A DNA stretch of 64,000 nucleotides, from contig NZ_JACJKQ010000002.1 of NCBI RefSeq assembly GCF_016901575.1, positions 248,001 to 312,000 of the forward strand, in the 5' to 3' direction. Under the pieces are notes generated by a model. The model did not search any database. It worked only from the letters and a program-made list of their open reading frames with translations, and had not been told where the DNA came from. Both the position numbers and the translations under genes were made by a program. This document shows, one piece after another, positions 53,025 to 62,069 of this stretch. Every line of letters begins with the position of its first letter. Position 1 is the stretch's first letter. The DNA comes from Enorma phocaeensis (GTDB taxonomy: Bacteria > Actinomycetota > Coriobacteriia > Coriobacteriales > Coriobacteriaceae).

Positions 53025-54302
53025 CTATACGATGCCGGCTTCTTGCTTGGCGGCAAGGACGCGCAGCACCCGCTCATCGATGTCGTCTTCAGAAAGCGTC
53101 CCGGCGTATACGGCATCGAGCACGCCCTGGTAGGCCTCTTCGAGGTTTTCGGGAAGTAGCAGCATGTCCCCGCCCGCGAGAAAAAACCTCACGGCGGCGT
53201 CCGCCGCGCTGAAGCGCTGCGTTATCGCTCCCATTGAGAACGAGTCCGAGACGATGACGCCGGTAAAGCCGAGCTCGCCGCGGAGCACCCCGGTAATCAT
53301 GGTGGGCGACAGGGACGCGGGGAGGCCGTCCGCCGCGAAGGCGGGCGTCTCGATGTGGCCGACCATGACGAGCGGGCAGCCGGCGGAGATGGCGGCGCGG
53401 AAGGGCTCAAGCTCGCACGAGGTGATCTGATCGCGCGTGCGCGAGGATACCGCCGCTCCCGTATGGGAGTCGCCGGGCGTGTCGCCGTGGCCGGGGAAAT
53501 GCTTGACGCAGGGGAGCGTGCCCGCATCGAGCATCGCCTCGACCTCTGCGGATACCATGTCGGCGACGAGCTCGGGGTCGCTGCCAAACGCGCGCGGACC
53601 GATGACGGTGTTCTCGGGGTTGGTGAGCACGTCTGCCGATGGGGCGAAGTTTAGGTTGAAGCCGATGTCTTGCAGGTACCCGCCAATCGTCGCGCCCACC
53701 TCTGCCGCGCGTGCCGCATCGCGCGTGGCTCCGATTTCCGCCATGTTGGGGAAGGCGGGAACGTCGAAGAGGCCGGAGTTTGCAACGCGCGCGACGAGCG
53801 GTCCGCCCTCTTCGTCTACAGAGAGAAACGGGGCGATGCGTGCCCCGGTCGATGTGGCAAGCTCGCGCGTGCCGGCAAGGAGCTCGCGCACCTGCTGGGC
53901 GCTCTCGAGGTTTTGGCCAAAGTAGCAGATGCCCCCTACGGGAATGCGTTTCAGCCCCTTCTTGGTGAGCTCGCCGGCAACGGTCGCGCGGCTTGCGCCG
54001 GTAAGCGCCTCGGGCGTCACGATAAACAGCTGGGCGACCTTCTGCTTGAGCGTCATGGATGCCAGGAGCTGCTCGAGGGGGTCGTTGCCGGCAGGTGAAT
54101 CGTTGCCCTGCGGCCCGTCCGCGCCGGCTTCCTGCGATGAGGGGCGAAGGGGGAGGGAGTCGGAGCCTGGGCCCTGCGCGGGCGCGTCCCCGGTCGCTCC
54201 GGGGCGGGCGCAGCCTTCGAGGCTTGCTGCTGCGGCGGCAAGAACGCCTGCCGCGATAAAGCCCCGGCGGCTGAACGGGGTCCTCTTCGCTGCGGTTTCC
54301 AT
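53025..54302 (-). CDS. GH3 beta-N-acetylhexosaminidase-like lipoprotein (NagZ type)
   Basis: A 425-residue exported enzyme. The N-terminus RTPFSRRGFIAAG is a twin-arginine motif, followed by an Ala-rich hydrophobic stretch and a lipobox SLEGC (near residue 31), so it is a Tat-dependent lipoprotein. A Pro/Gly/Asp-rich linker (residues 35-78) leads to the GH3 barrel with KHFPGHGDTPGDSHTG, the NagZ signature carrying the catalytic His/Asp loop, and the nucleophile in VIVSDSFSMGAI. It should trim peptidoglycan or chitin-like N-acetylglucosaminides outside the membrane. Confidence 0.9.
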   Translation of the reverse strand: METAAKRTPFSRRGFIAAGVLAAAAASLEGCARPGATGDAPAQGPGSDSLPLRPSSQEAGADGPQGNDSPAGNDPLEQLLASMTLKQKVAQLFIVTPEALTGASRATVAGELTKKGLKRIPVGGICYFGQNLESAQQVRELLAGTRELATSTGARIAPFLSVDEEGGPLVARVANSGLFDVPAFPNMAEIGATRDAARAAEVGATIGGYLQDIGFNLNFAPSADVLTNPENTVIGPRAFGSDPELVADMVSAEVEAMLDAGTLPCVKHFPGHGDTPGDSHTGAAVSSRTRDQITSCELEPFRAAISAGCPLVMVGHIETPAFAADGLPASLSPTMITGVLRGELGFTGVIVSDSFSMGAITQRFSAADAAVRFFLAGGDMLLLPENLEEAYQGVLDAVYAGTLSEDDIDERVLRVLAAKQEAGIV

Positions 54303-54490
54303 ATTCCCTCCCCTGTGCGTTTCCTACATCCTGCTCGCGGCGCATGATGCCGCCTCGTCGCCGGCAATCACGCCGCCGCCCGATGCTCCCGGGCCCCGAC
54401 CGCGAGGCGCCGCCGCCCCTGCTCGTCCGAGTTTTCGAGGCGCTGCTCTCGAGGCGGCTGCGCCTTGGCCGTGCTCGGTGCTCCTGCAGG

Positions 54491-55732
54491 CTAGAGCGCG
54501 CTCAGATAGATGGCGCGCGCGTCATCGAGCGTGAGCTCCATACATGAGCCGAAGCGCTCGCCGCGGTTGATTCTAAGGCCGGGCATGAGCTTGTCGACAT
54601 CCTCTTCCGTAACACCGAGGTCGCCCAGGGTGCGCGGCATGCCGAGCGAGCAGAAGAAGTCTTGGAGCTCGTCGATGGTGGCCTCGACGGCATCGTGGAC
54701 GGCGCGTTCCGGGGTGATCTCCTCGTCGATGCCGGAGAGGTCGTCGACCTTTGGATCGACCGGTTCGATGCCAAAGACCTGACGGCCGAATTCCAGGAAG
54801 CGCTCGGGGTGCGCTCGCCAGACGAAGCGCATCCAGGCGGGGAAGATCACCGCCAGGCCCGCTCCGTGGGTGATCGTCGGATCAAGCGCGGAGAGCTCAT
54901 GCTCAAGGCCGTGGCAGGTCCAATCGCCGTCGCGCTTTCCGGGAATCCCCAGGCCGCAGCCGGCAAGACCGTTGTGCGCGAGCGTGCCTATCCACATGAG
55001 GTTTGCGCGCGCCTCATAATCGCTGGGGTCGTCGGCGACCGTCTGAGCCGCTTCGATGGCGGCGCGGATCAGCCCGCAGGCGATGTTGTCGGTTACGGGG
55101 ACCGCCGGCTCTCCCGAGAAGAAGCGCTCCATGATGTGGGCGATCATGTCTGTCACGCCCGCTGCCGTCTGATAGGCGGGCAGGGTGAAGGTGAGCTCGG
55201 GGTCCATGATGGCAAGCACCGGCCGGTTGAGGTCGGTGTTGATGCCGCACTTGAGCTGCTCGGCATCGTTGCTGATCACGCAGGAGTTGGATCCCTCCGA
55301 GCCGGATGCGGGAATGGTGAGCACCACGGCTACCGGCAGGCGGCGCTCCGGCTTCGCGCGCTTCATGAAGAAGTCCCATACGTCTCCGTCGTAGCAGGCG
55401 CCGAGTGCGATCGCCTTCGCGCAGTCGATGGCCGACCCGCCGCCCACGGGCACCACGACGTCCACCTGCTCGCGGCGGGCGCATTCGATTCCCTCGCGAA
55501 CGAGCCCGATCTCCGGGTTGGGGCGTACGCCTCCGAGTTCGACATGCGTGACGCCTGCCGCGTCGAGCGATGCCTTCACGCGGTCGAGCGTGCCGGCGCG
55601 CACCACCGAGCCCCCGCCATACACGATGAGCGCGCGGCGATACCCGGCCGCGGCAACCTCCTCGCCGGTCCTGTCGCAGGCGCGGCGTCCGAAGACGAAG
55701 CGTGTGGGGGAGTAAAACGTAAAGTCGTTCAT
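54491..55732 (-). CDS. Iron-dependent alcohol dehydrogenase (butanol dehydrogenase type)
   Basis: A 413-residue group III dehydrogenase. The NADPH-binding motif PVGGGSAIDCAKAIA lies near residue 95; metal ligands are in VTDMIAHIMERF (Asp/His near 195) and in the later His residues of TCHGLEHELSALDPTITHG (near 265-285). The length fits YqhD/BdhA enzymes that reduce aldehydes. ATG 55732 follows a GGAGC site; the frame upstream of it is not supported. Divergently placed before the YolD/Y-polymerase pair. Confidence 0.93.
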   Translation of the reverse strand: MNDFTFYSPTRFVFGRRACDRTGEEVAAAGYRRALIVYGGGSVVRAGTLDRVKASLDAAGVTHVELGGVRPNPEIGLVREGIECARREQVDVVVPVGGGSAIDCAKAIALGACYDGDVWDFFMKRAKPERRLPVAVVLTIPASGSEGSNSCVISNDAEQLKCGINTDLNRPVLAIMDPELTFTLPAYQTAAGVTDMIAHIMERFFSGEPAVPVTDNIACGLIRAAIEAAQTVADDPSDYEARANLMWIGTLAHNGLAGCGLGIPGKRDGDWTCHGLEHELSALDPTITHGAGLAVIFPAWMRFVWRAHPERFLEFGRQVFGIEPVDPKVDDLSGIDEEITPERAVHDAVEATIDELQDFFCSLGMPRTLGDLGVTEEDVDKLMPGLRINRGERFGSCMELTLDDARAIYLSAL

Positions 55733-55864
55733 GTTCGCTCCAATCGTTGAGCCGTCGTGCTCATGGGTCGTTTCAGAGAGACATTCGATGCTGCATAGAA
55801 GATACCGCAATGGGCGCGCCTCGGTCGCGGCGCGGGGCATCGGCGCGTCCGGTCCGTCGCTCGC

Positions 55865-56239
55865 TTATCGAACGATGGAGAGCTCGCGTATGTCGTCGAG
55901 GCGAATGGGGGTCTTAACCACCATGAGCTCGCGCGACACAAGGTCTATGCGTGCGACGCATCCCGTGAGCGTCTCGTAGGCGTCGCGGTTGTAGTGCACC
56001 ACGCGCACCACCTGCCCGCGGCGCAGCTGGGAAACCGTGCGCGAGAGCGCCTCCGCCTCTTCGTCGGTCAGCTCGTGGCGCGGCTCGCGCACGCGCTGCT
56101 GCTGCCGCACGAGCTCGTAGTAGCCTCGAAGCGCTGCGAACGGCATGAACTGGGCGGCGCGGTCTGCGCGCGCCCGCCCGCTGGCGCAGGTGCGCGGGGG
56201 CTCTCCTCGACCGCGTTGCCGGGGCGCTTCGTCACGCAT
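55865..56239 (-). CDS. YolD-like protein
   Basis: A 124-residue protein: basic N-terminal part, then the YolD-type core with RAAQFMPFAALRGYYELVR near residue 28 and the strand-rich VVRVVHYNRDAYETLTGCVARID. YolD-like genes typically sit with UmuC-type Y polymerases in Firmicutes and Actinobacteria, possibly as a cofactor or inhibitor. Its ATG (56239) overlaps the polymerase stop by eight bases and follows GGGAGG. It is presumed SOS-induced with the polymerase. Confidence 0.82.
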   Translation of the reverse strand: MRDEAPRQRGRGEPPRTCASGRARADRAAQFMPFAALRGYYELVRQQQRVREPRHELTDEEAEALSRTVSQLRRGQVVRVVHYNRDAYETLTGCVARIDLVSRELMVVKTPIRLDDIRELSIVR

Positions 56240-57704
56240 GGTGTCCTCCCACCTGTTCGTTGCGCTCGCGTCCGGTGGCCTTGTCTCGGAGGCTCACCCC
56301 GCGTATGAGCGCGTTTTTGCCAAACTTATCCTTTACCGCGAGGACCGTTCGCATGAGGTCGCGCTCGCGTCCTTCCGCCTCGACGTCGCTAAACAGGTCA
56401 AAGGTGGCGAAGTCTTCGGGCAGCAGATTGCCGAGCCCCACGTTGATGCGGCGGATGGGCCGCCGCGGGTCTACGGTCTCGCGCCAGAGCGCCTCGAACT
56501 CATCCATGAGCTTGCGCAGCGAGTTGGTGCGCAAGGCGAGCTTGCGGGAGCCTCCGGCGTGTGCCCCGCCTCTCCCGCCGACCCGACGCTTCCCATGTTC
56601 GCCCACGACGTACGAGGGCAGGTCGCTTCCTGCAAGCCGGCCGTCCTGCACGGCGCCTATTGGGTCCTGCATGCCTGCCTGCACGTGGCGTTTGCCCGGG
56701 GCGCCCAGGTTCCTCTGGCCGCCTTGGCCCGGGCCGTCCCAATCCGCCCCGCTATAGGCATAGCCCACGTAGAGCGAGATGTGGTCGCAGACCTGCTGGC
56801 GCGACACCAGCTCGAGGACCGAGGTGTCCACCATCTCCTTGAACACGATGTGCGCCTCATCATAGGTGTAGTTCTGCGGCAACACCTGGCCGTTCACGTA
56901 GGAGGTCTCGGCTGGCCGGTAGGCCTGGATCTCGGCGATGGTCACCGGCTCGCGGCCGAAGGCATGGTCGATGAGGTACTCCGCGTTCACGCCCAGCTCG
57001 TCATAGAGGACGTCCTCGTTGAGCGCCGCGACGCCCATAAGGTCATAGACGCCGTGCGAGGCGAGCCGGGCGGCAATCCCGGGTCCGATGCCCCAGATGT
57101 CGGTGATGGGGCGATGCGGCCAGATCTCGCGCCGGAAGCTCTCCTCGTCGAGCTCGCCGATGTTGTCTGCCACATGTTTGGCGGTGATATCGAGCGCCAC
57201 CTTGGCGAGAAACAGGTTGGTGCCGATGCCTGCCGTGGCGCAGATGCCCGTCTGGGTTCGCACCGCCGCCATGAGGCGCTTCGCGAAGTCGCGCGCGCCG
57301 AGCTCATAGAGCTTAAGGTAGGGCGTGGCGTCGATGAAGCATTCGTCGATAGAGTAGGGATGAATGTCCTGCGGGCTCACATATTCGAGGTATATGCCGT
57401 ATATCTTGGCGGAGACCTCCATATAGTGGCGCATGCGCGGCTTCGCCATGATATAGGGGATGTCCTTGGGTATGTCGAACACGCGGCAGCGGTTGCGTAT
57501 GCCGAGCGCCTTCATGGCGGGGGTGATCGCCAGGCAGATGGTGGACTCTCCGCGTTCGGGATCGGCTACCACGAGGTTAGTCTTGAAGGGGTCGAGTCCG
57601 CGGTCGGCGCATTCGACCGACGCGTAGAAGGTCTTCAGGTCGATGCAGACATAGGTGCGTTTTTCGGCGCTATCGTCGAATTGCGTGTCTTGGTTTTGCT
57701 TCAT
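56232..57704 (-). CDS. Y-family DNA polymerase (UmuC/DinB-like)
   Basis: A 490-residue translesion polymerase. Catalytic acids lie in CIDLKTFYASVEC (near residue 21) and in SIDECFIDATPYL (near residue 118). The fingers/palm region, the GIGTNLFLAKVALD helix and IWGIGPGIAARL (HhH) follow, and the little-finger domain contains a Gly/Arg-rich insertion near residues 335-385 (GPGQGGQRNLG and later GGRGGAHAGG). It is longer than DinB (about 350) and closer to the UmuC-like group paired with YolD. ATG 57704 lies 21 bases after a LexA-type box. Confidence 0.9.
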   Translation of the reverse strand: MKQNQDTQFDDSAEKRTYVCIDLKTFYASVECADRGLDPFKTNLVVADPERGESTICLAITPAMKALGIRNRCRVFDIPKDIPYIMAKPRMRHYMEVSAKIYGIYLEYVSPQDIHPYSIDECFIDATPYLKLYELGARDFAKRLMAAVRTQTGICATAGIGTNLFLAKVALDITAKHVADNIGELDEESFRREIWPHRPITDIWGIGPGIAARLASHGVYDLMGVAALNEDVLYDELGVNAEYLIDHAFGREPVTIAEIQAYRPAETSYVNGQVLPQNYTYDEAHIVFKEMVDTSVLELVSRQQVCDHISLYVGYAYSGADWDGPGQGGQRNLGAPGKRHVQAGMQDPIGAVQDGRLAGSDLPSYVVGEHGKRRVGGRGGAHAGGSRKLALRTNSLRKLMDEFEALWRETVDPRRPIRRINVGLGNLLPEDFATFDLFSDVEAEGRERDLMRTVLAVKDKFGKNALIRGVSLRDKATGRERNEQVGGHHA

Positions 57705-57724
57705 CGTCCCCTCACCACATCATA

Positions 57725-57736
57725 GAACATATGTTT
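57725..57736. promoter_or_regulatory. LexA-type (SOS) box before the Y-family polymerase gene
   Basis: GAACATATGTTT matches the GAAC-N4-GTTC SOS box in 11 of 12 positions and lies 21 bases upstream of the polymerase start. It supports SOS induction of the polymerase-YolD pair. Confidence 0.7.
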
Positions 57737-57934
57737 CATTCTAAAGCATCGTAGCGTCGCATGCGGACACACATGGACCATCCACATGGGAGCGCCGGTA
57801 GCAAGAATCTTGCTTGTCGGCGGCCGACGCGTTTCCGGAGGTCCTCTTGTATCGGGCGCTGCGCTAAAATGGAGCACAGTCATCTTCGAGACCAGCGACG
57901 GAGCGCCTCGAAGCAAGCGCACAAGGAGGAAGCC

Positions 57935-59629
57935 ATGCCAACTGTTTCCGCACCGATCGATGCGACCAAGACTTCTGCCTGGAAGGCCCTGGCAGCGCAT
58001 CATGACAAGCTCGTCGAGGAGGGCATCGACCTCAAGGGCTGGTTCGCCGCCGATGCGAAGCGCGTCGAGAAGCTCAGCTTCGAAGCGGGCGACCTGCACT
58101 TCGACCTCTCCAAGAACCTCATCACCGACGAGACCGTGAAGCTGCTCGCCGACCTCGGCCGCGCGGTGAACCTCGAGCAGCGCCGTGACGACATGTACGC
58201 CGGCGTGCACATCAACACCACCGAGGATCGCGCCGTGCTGCATACCGCGCTTCGTCGTCCGAAGGACGAGATCGGCACCGTCATGGTCGACGGCCAGGAT
58301 GCCGTCGCCGACGTGCACGAGGTCCTCGATCGCATGTATGCCTTTGCCGAGAAGGTTCGCTCCGGCGAGTGGAAGGGCGTCTCGGGCAAGCGCATCGAGC
58401 ATTTGGTGTCCATCGGCATCGGCGGCTCCGACCTGGGTCCGGTCATGGTGTACGAGGCGCTCAAGCCGTATGCCGACGCCGGCATCGACTGCCGCTACAT
58501 CTCCAACATCGACCCCAACGACCAGGCAGAGAAGCTCCGTGGCCTCGACCCGGAGACCACGCTCGTGATCATCGTCTCCAAGACCTTCACCACGCTCGAG
58601 ACTCTCACCAACGCGCGCGAGGTCAAGGCTTGGATGCTCGACGCCCTCAAGGCCGCCGGCGCCGTCGACGGCACGCCCGAGCAGAACGCCGAGGCTATCA
58701 AGAAGCACTTCGTCGCCGTTTCCACCGCGCTTGACCTCGTCGCTGAGTTCGGCATCGATCCCGAGAACGCGTTCGGCTTCTGGAACTGGGTGGGCGGCCG
58801 CTACTCCGTCGACTCCGCCGTGGGCCTCTCGCTCATCGTGGTGTATGGACCCGAGCGCTTCCAGCAGTTCCTTGCGGGCTTCCATGCCATCGACGAGTAC
58901 TTCCAGAAGACCCCGCTCGAGGAGAACGTCGTCGCGCTCATGGGCCTCATGAACGTGTGGTACGTGAACTTCTTCGGCATGAAGAGCCATGCCGTGCTGC
59001 CTTACACCCAGTATCTGCATCGTTTCCCGGCATATCTGCAGCAGCTCACCATGGAGTCCAACGGCAAGAGCGTGCGCTGGGACGGCACCCCGGTCACTTC
59101 CGGCACCGGCGAGGTGTTCTGGGGCGAGCCCGGCACCAACGGCCAGCATGCGTTCTATCAGCTCATCCATCAGGGCACCGAGGTCATCCCTGCGGACTTC
59201 ATCGCCTTCGTGAACACCGCCAACCCCGCCAAGGACGGCGACCAGGACGTGCACGAGCTGTTTCTCGGCAACTTCCTCGCGCAGACCAAGGCGCTCGCGT
59301 TCGGCAAGACGGCCGACGAGGTGCGTGCAGAGGGTACGCCCGAGCAGATCGTTCCGGCGCGCGTGTTCACGGGCAACCGTCCGACCACCTCGATCTTCGG
59401 CGACGAGCTCACGCCGTTCGCGGTGGGCGAGCTCATCGCCCTGTACGAGCACATCACCTTCACCGAGGGCACCGTCTGGGGCATCGACTCCTACGACCAG
59501 TGGGGCGTCGAGCTCGGCAAGCAGCTCGCCAAGCAGATCACCCCGGCGTTCCATGACGACGAGGCCCTCGCGGCGCAGGACGCCTCCACGAAGGCGCTCA
59601 TCGAGTTCTATCGCACACACCGCAAGTAA
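57935..59629 (+). CDS. pgi: Glucose-6-phosphate isomerase
   Basis: A 564-residue glycolytic enzyme interconverting glucose-6-P and fructose-6-P. Motifs: [12 protein letters not shown] near residue 155, [10 protein letters not shown] near 205, the signature [17 protein letters not shown] near 275, and the active-site His and Lys in [13 protein letters not shown] and [13 protein letters not shown] 57935 follows AAGGAGGA. It is the long form (about 550 residues), with a strong terminator at 59685. Monocistronic. Confidence 0.96.
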   Translation: MPTVSAPIDATKTSAWKALAAHHDKLVEEGIDLKGWFAADAKRVEKLSFEAGDLHFDLSKNLITDETVKLLADLGRAVNLEQRRDDMYAGVHINTTEDRAVLHTALRRPKDEIGTVMVDGQDAVADVHEVLDRMYAFAEKVRSGEWKGVSGKRIEHLVSIGIGGSDLGPVMVYEALKPYADAGIDCRYISNIDPNDQAEKLRGLDPETTLVIIVSKTFTTLETLTNAREVKAWMLDALKAAGAVDGTPEQNAEAIKKHFVAVSTALDLVAEFGIDPENAFGFWNWVGGRYSVDSAVGLSLIVVYGPERFQQFLAGFHAIDEYFQKTPLEENVVALMGLMNVWYVNFFGMKSHAVLPYTQYLHRFPAYLQQLTMESNGKSVRWDGTPVTSGTGEVFWGEPGTNGQHAFYQLIHQGTEVIPADFIAFVNTANPAKDGDQDVHELFLGNFLAQTKALAFGKTADEVRAEGTPEQIVPARVFTGNRPTTSIFGDELTPFAVGELIALYEHITFTEGTVWGIDSYDQWGVELGKQLAKQITPAFHDDEALAAQDASTKALIEFYRTHRK

Positions 59630-59684
59630 GGTGCGCGATGCCTCCTGCGACGTCGAGATGTCGTAATGGACGTATGACGCCGAA

Positions 59685-59735
59685 TGATGGCGGACGGTTG
59701 TGGCTTACGGTCACACCGCCCGCCATTCTTTTTTG
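59685..59735 (+). terminator. Terminator of pgi
   Basis: AATGATGGCGG(A)CGG...GTG and CAC...CCG(CC)CGCCATT form an imperfect stem of about 16 bp followed by CTTTTTTG, 56 bases after pgi. Confidence 0.8.
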
Positions 59736-59832
59736 TTCGTTCACAAAATATGACTGATGCCTCGAGGCCTGTCCTTCTATCAGATGAGACGCCGCCCATC
59801 GTCAGCCATGCCCATACGGCTCGCTGCTTGGG

Positions 59833-59838
59833 TATAAT
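59833..59838 (+). promoter_or_regulatory. -10 element before the GntR gene
   Basis: A perfect TATAAT lies 46 bases before the GntR start, without a good -35 at 16-18 bp upstream. The promoter may need an activator or be weak. Confidence 0.4.
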
Positions 59839-59883
59839 GGTCTAGCCCGTCTTATTGTCAATCGTTGAAAGGGGCGACCGCCG

Positions 59884-60618
59884 ATGGCGACCAAACTCGA
59901 TGAGACGTCATCCACGCCGCTGTATGCCCAGCTCATGGCCGCGATCGTGTCTGCTATCGACGATGGCACCTATCAAATCGGCGATCGCATTCCCTCGGAA
60001 GAAAAGCTCATAGAGACCTATGCGGTGAGCCGCATCACGGTGCGTCGTGCCATCCGTGAGCTGGTTGAGGACGGGCGCCTTGTCAAGCGCCCCGGTAAGG
60101 GCACTTATGTTAACGAGCGTCAGGTCAAAGCGAAGTTTACGCAGGATAACGACGTAAACAGCTTCACGAATTCTTGCGCACAGAACGGCATGATCGCAGG
60201 GGCGCATCTCATTTCGCTCGATGTGGTTCCCGGCATGGATCAGGAAAGTGACTTCTTCGGGTATGGTGCAAAGGGCAGGCTTCTGCGCATCGAGCGTGTT
60301 CGCACCGCCGACGGCGTGCCCATCATGGTGGAAGAGAACTACTTCCCCTATGAGCGGTATGCGTTTCTTGAGCAAGAAGGCCACGAGAACACATCGCTTT
60401 TTGCGGTCATCTTCGCCCATCTGCATATGAAGCCCAGCCTGAAAGAGCCATGCACGCTCGATATCGAGAAGGCACCGACCACTTTGGCGGCGCATTTAGA
60501 GGTACCTTGTGGCGAGCCGCTCTTCCTGTATGTAGGCCGCTATTTTGACGATAACGGCGAGGCCATGTATCTAGGCAAGCAGCATATCGTGGGGTCACGC
60601 TTCACGTTCCGTATCTAG
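59884..60618 (+). CDS. GntR/HutC-family (UTRA) transcriptional regulator
   Basis: A 244-residue regulator. The N-terminal winged helix (residues 10-75: PSEEKLIETYAVSRITVRRAI, then KRPGKGTYV) is GntR type; the C-terminal ~165 residues are a UTRA ligand-binding domain of the HutC/FrlR group. ATG 59884 follows AAAGGGGCG. It directly precedes the PTS operon, in the same direction, so it probably senses a phosphorylated sugar or Amadori product and controls that operon. Confidence 0.9.
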   Translation: MATKLDETSSTPLYAQLMAAIVSAIDDGTYQIGDRIPSEEKLIETYAVSRITVRRAIRELVEDGRLVKRPGKGTYVNERQVKAKFTQDNDVNSFTNSCAQNGMIAGAHLISLDVVPGMDQESDFFGYGAKGRLLRIERVRTADGVPIMVEENYFPYERYAFLEQEGHENTSLFAVIFAHLHMKPSLKEPCTLDIEKAPTTLAAHLEVPCGEPLFLYVGRYFDDNGEAMYLGKQHIVGSRFTFRI

Positions 60619-60917
60619 CAGGTGCCCGCCGCTTGCGTCAGGTGTTTGTCTGTTCCTTCATCCCGTATTATCCCGTACTACCGCTTACCACGATAATACT
60701 ACCGTTTGCGGATTCCGATTCCCTGCTCCCAGTATGCAACCTCTGTTAGAGCCCTATGTAAATATGGCCTATTACCTGCATAAATAATAGATACAGCTGC
60801 TTGCATTGGGAGAATCTGCCGCAGTGGTTTCCACAAATGCCCTCTGGCGGTTCTGTGCCTTGAATGATATAACGGGTTATGACAGGTTATACCGACTCGC
60901 AAGGAGAGGGCGGAAAC
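60619..60917. promoter_or_regulatory. Regulatory region before the PTS operon
   Basis: In this 299-base gap, CCCGTA occurs at 60662 and 60672 (10 bp apart), GTATTATC at 60665 is the inverse of GATAATAC at 60692, ATAAC-GG-GTTAT forms a 12-bp dyad at 60869-60880, and GGTTATACC follows at 60885. These AT-rich repeats in otherwise GC-rich DNA are candidate GntR operators; which are real cannot be decided here. Confidence 0.45.
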
Positions 60918-61340
60918 ATGGCGCACATCATCATCGCCTCGCATGGCGGACTCGCCGAAGGTATGGTCGATTCTATCGGCATGGTTGCGGGAGGTGCCGC
61001 AGACCGCATCGAAACCTACAGCCTCCATCCGGGCGAGAACCCCAACGACTTTTATGAGGCGATGCGCGAGCGCGTTGCTCATGACAGCGAGCAGTACATC
61101 ATCATGTGCGATATCAAGGGCGGCAGCGTTCACAATGCCCTTTTCCGTCTTACCGAGTTCCCCAACGTTGTTGTATTCGCAGGCGTGACGCTTGCTATGG
61201 CGCTCGAAGTTGTTCTGACGGTTCAGGATCGTCTTGAGCCCGATGCAGCAGAGCGCGTTCTCGATGCCGCGCGTGCGGGCGTCACCGTTTCGTTTGGTGG
61301 CGCGCTTCCGACTGACGAAGCGGAAGACGAGGAATTTTAG
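60918..61340 (+). CDS. PTS mannose-family EIIA component
   Basis: A 140-residue cytoplasmic phosphocarrier that takes phosphate from HPr. His9 in IIIASHGGLAEG is the predicted phosphorylation site. The remainder is the EIIA-Man fold (CDIKGGSVHNALF near residue 69 and GVTLAMALE). It is a free EIIA rather than the EIIAB fusion of E. coli ManX. ATG 60918 follows AAGGAGAGG. It begins a five-gene PTS-enzyme operon. Confidence 0.9.
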   Translation: MAHIIIASHGGLAEGMVDSIGMVAGGAADRIETYSLHPGENPNDFYEAMRERVAHDSEQYIIMCDIKGGSVHNALFRLTEFPNVVVFAGVTLAMALEVVLTVQDRLEPDAAERVLDAARAGVTVSFGGALPTDEAEDEEF

Positions 61341-61386
61341 CTTCAAGCCGCGCGAGGGGCGCGGTTGCAAGGGAAAGGGGAGGCTC

Positions 61387-61854
61387 ATGATTAAGCTTCT
61401 GCGTGTCGACCATCGTTTGCTCCACGGACAGGTTGCTGTGTCCTGGAAGAGTGCGCTCGACATCGACTGCATCCTGGTGGCAAACGACAAGGTTCCGGGC
61501 GACGCATTCCGTAAGTCTGCCATCAAGATGGCTAAGCCGGCAGACACGAAGCTTGTTATCAAGACCATCGATGATTCCATCGCGGCAATCACAAGCGGCG
61601 TCACCGACAAGTACAAGCTGCTTGTTGTGGTGGAGTCCATTGCCGACGCTGCTCGCCTGTGCCGCGCCTGCGGCATCAAGCAGCTCAACCTCGGCGGAAC
61701 CAAGGCAACCCCCGAGACGCGCAGCCTTTCCAAGGCTGTGAATGTCACCGAGGATGAGACGGCGCTTCTGCGCGAGCTTATCGCCGAGGGCGTGGATGTC
61801 GAGATTCAGATGGTTCCCGACGATAGCCCGGTCAAGGCGGAGCGCGTTCTCTAA
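61387..61854 (+). CDS. PTS mannose/fructose/sorbose-family EIIB component
   Basis: A 155-residue EIIB that passes phosphate from EIIA to the sugar. The active-site His13 lies in RVDHRLLHGQV, and VVESIADAARL, LNLGGTKATPET and the C-terminal DVEIQMVPDD fit EIIB-Man. ATG 61387 follows GGGGAGG, 46 bases after EIIA. A 215-base gap separates it from EIIC, unusual within such an operon. Confidence 0.92.
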   Translation: MIKLLRVDHRLLHGQVAVSWKSALDIDCILVANDKVPGDAFRKSAIKMAKPADTKLVIKTIDDSIAAITSGVTDKYKLLVVVESIADAARLCRACGIKQLNLGGTKATPETRSLSKAVNVTEDETALLRELIAEGVDVEIQMVPDDSPVKAERVL

Positions 61855-62069
61855 AGCAGCCTCGCAGGCGAATCTAGCACACAAATCCATAGATGCGTAA
61901 GCCCCGCATGCCGGGCTCGATACACCCGTTCAGTTTTTCGCTCAGCGGGAAGGGACTTTTGTGCGCAAATTCGCCCATACATCGGTCACCGCGACGCTGG
62001 TCAAGCCATGCGTTCGGGAAGATACGGCGGTCTAGCTACAGGTGCTAGGCCAAGAAGGAAGGAGTGGAG
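61855..62069. other. 215-base gap within the PTS operon
   Basis: No gene is supported here. A small stem AGCCC/GGGCT lies near 61901-61918, and the rest is mixed sequence; a stretch of pyrimidines (TTTTTCGC) at 61934 follows about 16 bases after the stem. It could be an attenuator or mRNA processing site. Confidence 0.35.
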
